DNA from: Chara braunii
Taxonomy: Eukaryota; Streptophyta; Charophyceae; Charales; Characeae
Direction of reading: 5' to 3'
NCBI GenBank assembly: GCA_003427395.1
Contig: BFEA01000387.1
Span: 807,107 to 830,055 of the forward strand
DNA length: 22,949 bases
Under the pieces are notes generated by a model. That model did not search any database. It was given only the letters and a program-made list of their open reading frames with translations, and had not been told where the DNA came from. The translations under genes were made by a program, and so were the position numbers. Every line of letters starts with the position of its first letter. The stretch's first letter is position 1. Of this stretch, positions 17,601 through 22,949 are shown piece by piece.

Positions 17601-18358
17601 TGCCCCTACCTAAGCAATGTCCAACTTCTTCTAGGCTTTATTGTTGATCCACTTCCTAATTGTTGTCTGCCTTTTGACAACCATCCGCTGATAAGTGTGC
17701 TGCCCTTCGCCGGTGTTCACATCACTCCACCCCCCAGCCCCTCCCCCCTCCCTCATCATTTGTAGCCGCTGCAGCTGTCTGTGCGGCAACTCATGGAGTC
17801 GATCGGCCTAGAAGAGTAGGTGGCACCGACTCAGACATAGGATGCTCAACATCAGATCCAAGCCCCCCAGGCTCCTCATCCCCCTTCGCACCCCCGGCGC
17901 GTCCTCTAAAGTTTTGCAATAAGTACTGAGTATTTGTCTCGTTGGGGTTAACCTTGCCACCCTTTGAGACTAGTGCATCGACGATTTCCCCGGTCCGCAA
18001 GGTACACGGCTTCCCCGATTTTAGGAAATAGTCAACCGCCTTTGTCGATGAGCCCCTGAAGATATTGCAGCGTAGGTGAGGAGGGGTGGGAGGATACTAT
18101 AGCAGAGGATGACATTGCCTGTTGTCCGTGTTCAATCCACTCTCACACAACATTCTTTTTCAGCAGCTTCAACTGTTCCTTGCTCTCCCTGGGTTGAAAA
18201 AGATGAGGGTCAGTACCTGGCGTTGCCTCCTTGTTGACGGTCATCGTGGTTGATTGCACTGTCTTGCTCAAGGAAGGCTCGTCAGCAGCATCCCGCACTT
18301 GCTCTTTGTCCTGCCCGTGTGTAATTGCTCTAGCCCCACCACCGTCGTCACCTGCCAT
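16746..18358 (-). mobile_element. hAT-family transposase pseudogene (DUF659 type), 3'-truncated
   Basis: Coding signal can be followed on the minus strand from an ATG at 18358-18356 (MAGDDGGG) to about 16757. In order: an N-terminal part ending KEQLKLLKKNVV at a TGA; a segment VDYFLKSGKPCTLRTGEI and GKVNPNETNTQYLLQNF in another frame; a Gly-rich linker with a frameshift in a G run; QRMVVKRQTTIRKWINN; then TAG codons at 17633-17631 and 17612-17610; then the open DUF659 segment. At least three nonsense codons and two frameshifts are present. The TAG and TGA changes are explained by CAG, TGG and CGA losing C or G to T or A, as with deamination. The third catalytic Glu and the C-terminal hATC dimerisation domain are missing. 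It is an inactive element. Confidence 0.8.
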
Positions 18359-18526
18359 GCTGTTGCCTGTGGTGAAGTAATTGATGATGGGTAGCGGGAT
18401 GTGGCTGTGGCACGTCTTCTCTTTGGCTATGGGGGTGAGGACAATGATGAAGAAGGAAGAAGAATAAGACAAAGAAGGAGATTTATAATTTATTTATAAA
18501 AAAACAAATATATATATATATATATC
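18359..18526. other. hAT upstream flank with TA microsatellite
   Basis: The minus-strand frame of the hAT N-terminus stays open to 18472, but the extra residues look like untranslated flank. A TA repeat occupies about 18507-18525, separating the hAT remnant from the purine-rich satellite. Confidence 0.45.
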
Positions 18527-18609
18527 GCTATGGCTACGGCTATGGCTCATTGGGGGGACAAAGGAGAGGAGGAGGAGGAGGAGGAGGAGGAGGAGGAGGA
18601 GGAGAAGAA

Positions 18610-18644
<35 letters not shown>

Positions 18645-19690
18645 AGAAGAAGAAGGGGAAGAGGAAGATTTAAGATGACCCCCCAAAAAAATTGCTATAC
18701 CTATGGACATGGTTGAACACGGAACAAAGGATAGGAGGAGGAGAAGAAGAAGAGGATTAAAGATGCCAAAAAAAAGTGTCATGTCTAATATGTCTATTGG
18801 TATGACTCCGTTCGGGACAAACGAGAGGAGGAGGAGGAGGAGGAGGAGGAGAAAAAATAAAATTAAGATGACAAAAAACAAAATCGCTATGGTTATGGAT
18901 ATAGCTCCGTGGGGAACAACGAAGAGGGAGGGGATGAGGAGGAGGAGGAGAAGAAGAATTAAGATGACAAAAAAAAAATTGCTATGGCTATGGATATTGC
19001 TCTGTGGGTGAAAACTGAGAGGAGGAAGAGGAGGAGGAGGAGGAGGAGGAGGAGGAGGAGAAGAAGAAGAAGAAGAAGAAGCAGAAGAAGAAGTTTAGAG
19101 ATAAGTTGGCTATGGATAAGGGGAGGAGGAGGAGGAGGACGAGAGGGAGTGGAAGAGAAGGAAGAGGTAAAAAAAAAAAATCGCTATGGCTATGGATATG
19201 GCTCAGCAGAGTACGAGGAGACGGCGAAGAAGAAGAAGAAGAAGATATTGCAGATGGGGGGTTAAAAATGATTATAGCTTTGGCTAAGGCTCAATGGGGA
19301 AAAAAGGAGAGGAGGAGGAGGAGGAAGAAAAAAAAGAAGAAGAAGAAGAAGAAGAAGAAGAAGAAGAAGAAGAAGAAGAAGAAAAATAACTTCTGAGGTT
19401 CGTGACTTAGGTGGGGTACAAAAAATATATATTGTTAGCTACGGTAGTCTGTGAGGTTGGACTGTGGGAGGAAGAGGGAGAGGTGGAAAAGGAGAAGAAG
19501 AAGAAGAAAAAGAAGAAGAAGAGCGATAAATTAAAGATGGAGAAAGCAAAACAGAAATTCGCTACGCTTATGCCTACGGCTTAGCAGAGGAGAAGGAGAG
19601 GGGGAGATAAAGAAGCTCTGACGTTCATGACCTTTGATGGCGGGGGGGGGGGTGGATTTGTTGGTTATGGTAGTCCGTAACTGGAGGACG
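18527..19690 (+). repeat. Higher-order repeat: GCTATGGCTATGG core plus GAG/GAA microsatellites
   Basis: A core close to TCGCTATGGCTATGGATATG followed by GCTC-GTGGGG-ACAAAGGAGAGG recurs at about 18527, 18691, 18777, 18884, 18979, 19108, 19183, 19272, 19436, 19560 and 19666. Each core is followed by an expanded GAG and/or GAA run of different length and often by AAGATGACAAAAAA. The period is about 65-165 bases because of the variable microsatellite. Apparent long Arg, Glu or Ser open frames here are composition artefacts. This is a minisatellite whose units each contain a microsatellite. Confidence 0.8.
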
Positions 19691-20350
19691 TGGGAGGAAG
19701 AGGGAGAGGAGGAGGAGAAGGTCAAAAAAAGAAGAGGAGGAGGAGGAGGAAAAGAGGAAGAAGAGAAAGAAGAGGAAGAAGAGGAAGAAGGCGGCAAAGA
19801 AGAGGAAGAAGAGGAAGAAGAGGAAGGCGGCGGTGAAGAAGAGGAAGGAGGCGAAAAAGAAAAGGAGGAAGAGGAGGGAACGACGCTACAGAAGGGGTGA
19901 GTAGGAGGATGAGGTGGAGCTATCTGTCTCTCTCCCTCTCTCCCTCTCTCTCTCTCTCTCCAAGAACCCGACAAAAACGGAGGATGGGGAAAAGTAGTAG
20001 TAGAANAANAANAANAAAAAAAAAAAAAAAGAAAAAAAAAAAAAAGAAGAAAAAGAAGAAGAAGAAAAAGAAGAGGAGAAGGAGGAGCAGAAGGAGGAGG
20101 AGGAGGAGGAGAAAAGATGAAGAGGACGATGAGCAAGAGGATAAAAGATGAAGAATAAGATGAGGAGGAGGAGGAGAAAAAGGTGAAGAAAAAAAAGAAG
20201 AAAAAGAAGAAGAAAAATAAAAAGAAGAGGAGGAAGAAACGACGGTGTAAAAGGTTCGTGGTGGCGGTCTCTCTCTCTCTCTCTCTCTGAACGAAGATGG
20301 CGAAAGAAGAGGATAAGAACACGAAAAAGACGACGACGAAGAAGAAGAAG
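19691..20350 (+). repeat. Polypurine GAG/GAA tract with CT blocks and four N bases
   Basis: Almost pure purine on the plus strand (19691-19880 and 20016-20225), interrupted by CT microsatellites at about 19923-19961 and 20267-20288. N bases at 20006, 20009, 20012 and 20015 fall on every third position inside a GAA-like run, so they mark unresolved A/G consensus. Minus-strand open frames up to 302 residues of Ser, Phe and Leu runs are not credible proteins. Mirror-symmetric polypurine DNA of this kind can adopt triplex structure. Confidence 0.85.
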
Positions 20351-20803
20351 GTGGTAGAAGAAGAAGAAAGGTGGGGGATAAACATGAACAAAGTAAAAAC
20401 CGTCCCACGGAGGGGCAGATATTCCAATAAGATTCCCACCAGACACTGTCAAATAACATACGCATTCCCTCGACGTGTTTGGGCTTGTGCGTGCCCAAAG
20501 CTCGTCAGGAGGACCTATCACCATCCATACTGCGTGAAGATGCTTGGCAACTCCACAATCTTTATAGCTCTAGAATGCTAAGTCATATCCATTTTCTTCC
20601 CTCTCTTGCCTTTCTTCTTCAATCTTCTGACCATGCCTCTACCCACTACCTCGTTCCCTCCCCATAACTTCGGATCAATCGTGCTACGTTCCGATGTCAT
20701 GTCCCCACCTTGCATCACCATCGGGGAAAGAAAGTATTGAGTCGTCACACTTTTGGGGAGTAGCCATTGCGTCCGCTGATGCTCACAAAGACACGTACAT
20801 TCT

Positions 20804-20836
<33 letters not shown>

Positions 20837-21010
20837 CACCCAACGTTTCTCACTCCTGCCTCCGCCTTCGCTCCCCCTCCATGGCCGCAGCGCAGCTGCG
20901 GCAGGTCCACTTGTCGTTTATAAAGGTATTAGCCCCCTCACCATATCGTATCCATGATTCCGGCAGGATCCGAACTCTTCATCAGCAGTTCATCGACAGT
21001 AACGTGAGCG
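20351..21010. other. Unidentified sequence with 31-base T tract
   Basis: No gene is recognised. A pure T run occupies 20806-20836, possibly the tail of a minus-strand retroposed copy. Downstream, a hairpin GCCGCAG-CGCAG-CTGCGGC lies at 20883-20901. Pyrimidine-rich sequence occurs at 20585-20660. Confidence 0.45.
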
Positions 21011-21044
21011 CTTCCTGAAATAGGCTTCTCTCAGTTTCAGGAAG
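21011..21044. repeat. Perfect 10-bp inverted repeat, 14-base loop
   Basis: Arms CTTCCTGAAA (21011-21020) and TTTCAGGAAG (21035-21044). The CTTCCTGAA word also begins the direct repeats that follow at 21121-21284. Confidence 0.7.
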
Positions 21045-21120
21045 AAGTGCTGCAATGAGCATCAAGATCCATCAACACTATTCATTCGGCATTCGAACAC
21101 AGCTATAGGAATTCATGAGG

Positions 21121-21284
21121 CAGGGTTAAATCCTTCCTGAACAAGAGTCGGTCAAGTAATACCGTTGAGGAGCAGGGGTAAAGACTTCCTGAACAAGAGG
21201 CGGTCAATGTCACTGATTCCTGTGTCTCACTGATCCCTGTGGACCAGAGCAGGGGTCGATCCTTGCTGAACCTGAGGCAGAATG
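21121..21284 (+). repeat. Three spaced direct repeats of ~35 bp
   Basis: Units start at 21121, 21173 and 21250, with pattern CAGGG(G)T...CTTCCTGAACAAGAG-CGGTCAA. The first two are close copies; the third is more divergent (CCTTGCTGAACCTGAGGC). Steps are 52 and 77 bases. No conserved reading frame is seen. Confidence 0.6.
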
Positions 21285-21484
21285 GAGGGAAGGGTAGAGC
21301 GAGTAAACTATGTGAAGGAGGCTGGACCTGGTTTTGCAACATAATAAGAACAAACGGTTGCCCGCGGCACACAGCTGCTTCTCCCTCCCCTCCTCGCCTG
21401 TCCCTCTGCAGCTTCCTCCTGCTTCCGGTTTTCTCCCACCTCATCTCCATGCAGATTCCCCATATCCCTCTTCGTAGGCCACTT

Positions 21485-21521
21485 TGTCATCCTCTGCTAT
21501 AGTATCCTCCCACCCCTCCTC
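21485..21521 (+). mobile_element. Short hAT-family fragment, opposite orientation
   Basis: A 37-base stretch is identical, in reverse orientation, to 18078-18114 inside the N-terminal region of the hAT pseudogene. It reads SSSAIVSSHPSSP in both places. Flanks diverge immediately on both sides. It is either a fragment of a second hAT copy or a small recombination footprint. Confidence 0.65.
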
Positions 21522-21778
21522 CCCTGTCATGCCCTTCTTCCCCCTCCCACAGGTGGTATACTGTGACGTGAGTGTAAGTGCGCCACAGCCTGGACTGATG
21601 GCCCCCAGAATAGATGGACCGTTGTTGTTTGAAAAAGAAAAAAAGAAAAAAGTTGAAGAAGAGAAGCACGAGTCTCTGTACCGGCAAAGTATGTGAAATT
21701 GTGAACCTGAGGCTTCTGTATGTTTTTATCTTCGCCACTGGAAATGCGTCCTTGTCACTGCAAAGCATCGCTACCGGC

Positions 21779-21826
21779 CAGACATTCGGATCGGGATCCA
21801 GACGGTCTGGGTCTGAATGTCTGGGT
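21779..21826. repeat. Cruciform-like compound inverted repeat
   Basis: Outer arms CCAGACATTC and GAATGTCTGG are exact inverses; an inner CCAGAC-G-GTCTGG palindrome sits between them. CCAGAC/GTCTGG words continue downstream (to 21835), suggesting a family of inverted short repeats. Confidence 0.65.
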
Positions 21827-22076
21827 CCAGTGTCTGGCTCAGCAGGTCCGGCTTGCGCCCCTCCAGACCAGTTTTGAAAAAGAAAAAGATTTCTCCAAGG
21901 ACGTTTTCCCAGTCCCAGGTGCCCCCAAACAAATACTACTGGGATTTCTCGGCCCTGTTTGGCCCCACTGGACAGGCCCAGACCCTGCCCACTGGAACCA
22001 TCTATTTAGAAGTAAGAAAGTCGGAATCTCCGGAACCACCCAATTTAGAGTCATCAAGAGATTGATTCTTGAAGGC

Positions 22077-22118
22077 CCGGGCGTCGTATACGAATTTAAC
22101 GCCCGGCAGGCGTTATAT
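22077..22118. repeat. Palindrome/TATTC modules, first pair
   Basis: CCGGGCGT (22077-22084) and ACGCCCGG (22099-22106) are exact inverses around a core that includes the palindrome CGTATACG. The next unit overlaps: AACGCC-CGGCA-GGCGTT followed by ATATTCAA. This matches the module architecture at 14290-14460 and 22385-22433. Confidence 0.6.
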
Positions 22119-22153
22119 TCAATAAATCGGTAATCACGATCGCCCCCCAGTCG

Positions 22154-22176
22154 AAAAAAAAAAAAAAAAAAAAAAA
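22154..22176 (+). repeat. 23-base A tract
   Basis: A pure A run after CCCCCCAGTCG. It may be the tail of a short retroposed sequence whose 3' part includes the 22077-22118 modules. Confidence 0.6.
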
Positions 22177-22384
22177 CACTGTTAACAAAATATGTTGCCT
22201 AGAATTGCAATGCAACTTTTGCTGAGGGTCAAAAGAAAACAGAAAATCAAACCATTACATACCCATTGGAAGTCAAAACCCCTTTCAACCCCCTTAAAAC
22301 CCATGCATACCCCCCCTTCCTCCCCCTTTGAAACACATGTATACTCCCTCTACAACGCACTCTGCCTATACCACATTCAAATAT

Positions 22385-22433
22385 AATGCCCGGGCATTCT
22401 ATTCACATATAACGCCTGGGCGTTATATTCGAA
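22385..22433. repeat. Palindrome/TATTCGAA modules, second pair
   Basis: The first is a perfect 14-bp palindrome AATGCCCGGGCATT (22385-22398) followed by CTATTCAC. The second has arms ATATAACGCC (22407-22416) and GGCGTTATAT (22419-22428) around TG, followed by TCGAA. Cores differ in sequence but stay self-complementary, and both lead into TATTC. Confidence 0.7.
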
Positions 22434-22442
22434 GGGGCCTTA

Positions 22443-22715
22443 TCTCTATACATATAAAGGAAAACGCGGGTCTATCGTGACGCGTCCCGTTGAGACGTTT
22501 TCCCGCATGGGCCCGATGCACCGTGTGCCCGGCGCGGTTTTTGTTAGGGGCCGTTTTTTTGGGGGGGTTGGTGTCGGCGCGACGTCGTGAGGCCGGCGCG
22601 GATTTCTGTTTACTGCCGAACGGCCTCTTTTTTCGCGATGGTTTTTTTTGGCACCGCGCCGTCAAAGGTGTCGGGCGGGTTTGTGTTTTTTTTCGCGATG
22701 GGTTTCTTTTGCGCT
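22443..22715 (+). mobile_element. Possible Helitron-like 5' end and GC-rich leader
   Basis: TCTCTATACATATAAAGG (22443-22460) follows an A and resembles the TC-starting, AT-rich 5' ends of Helitrons. GC-rich sequence follows, with T runs and a repeated TTTTTCGCGATGG word near 22630 and 22690. The open frames across it (up to 114 residues, FFRDGF repeated) arise from that repeat and look non-coding. No 3' CTRR hairpin end or Rep/helicase sequence is in the window. Confidence 0.3.
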
Positions 22716-22949
22716 GCGCCGTATATTTCCATGTTCGCGGGGAACATTCATTCGATTTTGCTCATCCTGTCGCTCGACGTAGCATGACACGGTCGGCCAT
22801 ATTCAACCAGGTAATGTATATTTCCATGTTCTAGCCGAAGATTCATTGGATGTTGCTCACGCACACATACACACAAACACACACACAAGAAAGATTCATT
22901 CCGATTTTGCTATCCTATCGATGAAATATGTGTGTGTGTGTGTGTGTGA
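22716..22949 (+). repeat. Spaced repeats of GTATATTTCCATGTTC / GATTCATT, CA and TG microsatellites
   Basis: A unit GTATATTTCCATGTTC...ATTCATT-GATTTTGCTC appears at 22721 and 22816, and a partial one (GATTCATTCCGATTTTGC) near 22893. The same words occur at 10934-10953 and 11140-11153. A CA repeat (about 22862-22888) and a TG repeat (22929-22948) are complementary and end the window. Confidence 0.6.

Noticed and set aside
18540-19396. Arg/Lys- and Glu-rich open frames
   Set aside because: Same cause: purine microsatellites lack stop codons. The repeat core, not a protein, is what recurs.
19531-20524. Long minus-strand open frames (302, 212 and 192 residues) of Ser, Phe, Leu and Pro runs
   Set aside because: They are translations of GAG/GAA microsatellite in three frames at once, run through N bases, and have no protein-like composition.
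22490-22834. 114-residue Arg/Phe-rich frame
   Set aside because: Built on a duplicated TTTTTCGCGATGG word and overlapping another open frame; no recognisable family.
22862-22949. Telomere-like end
   Set aside because: The terminal repeats are CA/TG dinucleotides, not TTTAGGG or TTAGGG arrays.

Overview
This looks like a repeat-rich, gene-poor stretch of a plant-lineage nuclear genome. I find no convincing intact host gene. The evidence is a decayed hAT-family transposase read in a eukaryotic manner, the zinc-finger end of a LINE-type retrotransposon, a U6 snRNA-derived segment whose 3' part is of plant type, many long A, T and purine tracts, and several foldback elements. The hAT and U6 matches fit a streptophyte. 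From memory the DUF659 transposase resembles copies common in the charophyte alga Chara braunii, but this assignment is an inference and was not checked. The assembly is imperfect: an exact Nextera mate-pair junction adapter sits at 1864-1901, and four N bases lie at every third position at 20006-20015.

Layout. 1-1485: no recognisable gene; one unrecognised 179-residue minus-strand reading frame (913-1452). 1486-2018: foldback repeat with CTAGGT ends, broken by the adapter. 2019-5093: unidentified sequence, small hairpins, a 44-base A tract. 5094-5175, 6742-6883 and 16561-16700: three copies of a short A-tailed, foldable repeat (SINE-like). 5686-5845: U6-like 3' half on the minus strand with a run of perfect hairpins in place of the U6 5' half. 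Near 6045-6110 and 8670-8755: two decayed tRNA-like segments. 7275-7447: GC-rich foldback. 8756-11960: mostly unidentified, with a degenerate tandem repeat. 12041-12794: nine-copy degenerate motif array. 12940-13331: foldback with TG microsatellite loop. 13757-14107: nested direct and inverted repeats that fold into long hairpins. 14290-14460: 23-bp perfect inverted repeat enclosing a palindrome-plus-TATTCGAA module array, a module seen again at 22077-22428. 14962-15553: LINE fragment. 15798-16229: two small tandem repeats. 16746-18358 (minus): hAT transposase pseudogene with one 284-codon open segment. 18527-19690: higher-order repeat combining a GCTATGGCTATGG core with purine microsatellites, then polypurine DNA to about 20350. 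20351-22949: direct repeats, cruciform-like sequence, a second short hAT-family fragment in opposite orientation, a possible Helitron-like 5' end, and CA/TG microsatellites at the right edge.

There is no operon-like or pathway-like gene co-operation here. The window is best read as layers of inactive mobile elements and structured repeats. The most interesting parts are the U6 chimera, the SINE-like family with paired-base changes in its stems, the palindrome/TATTCGAA modules, and the nested long hairpin at 13757-14107.
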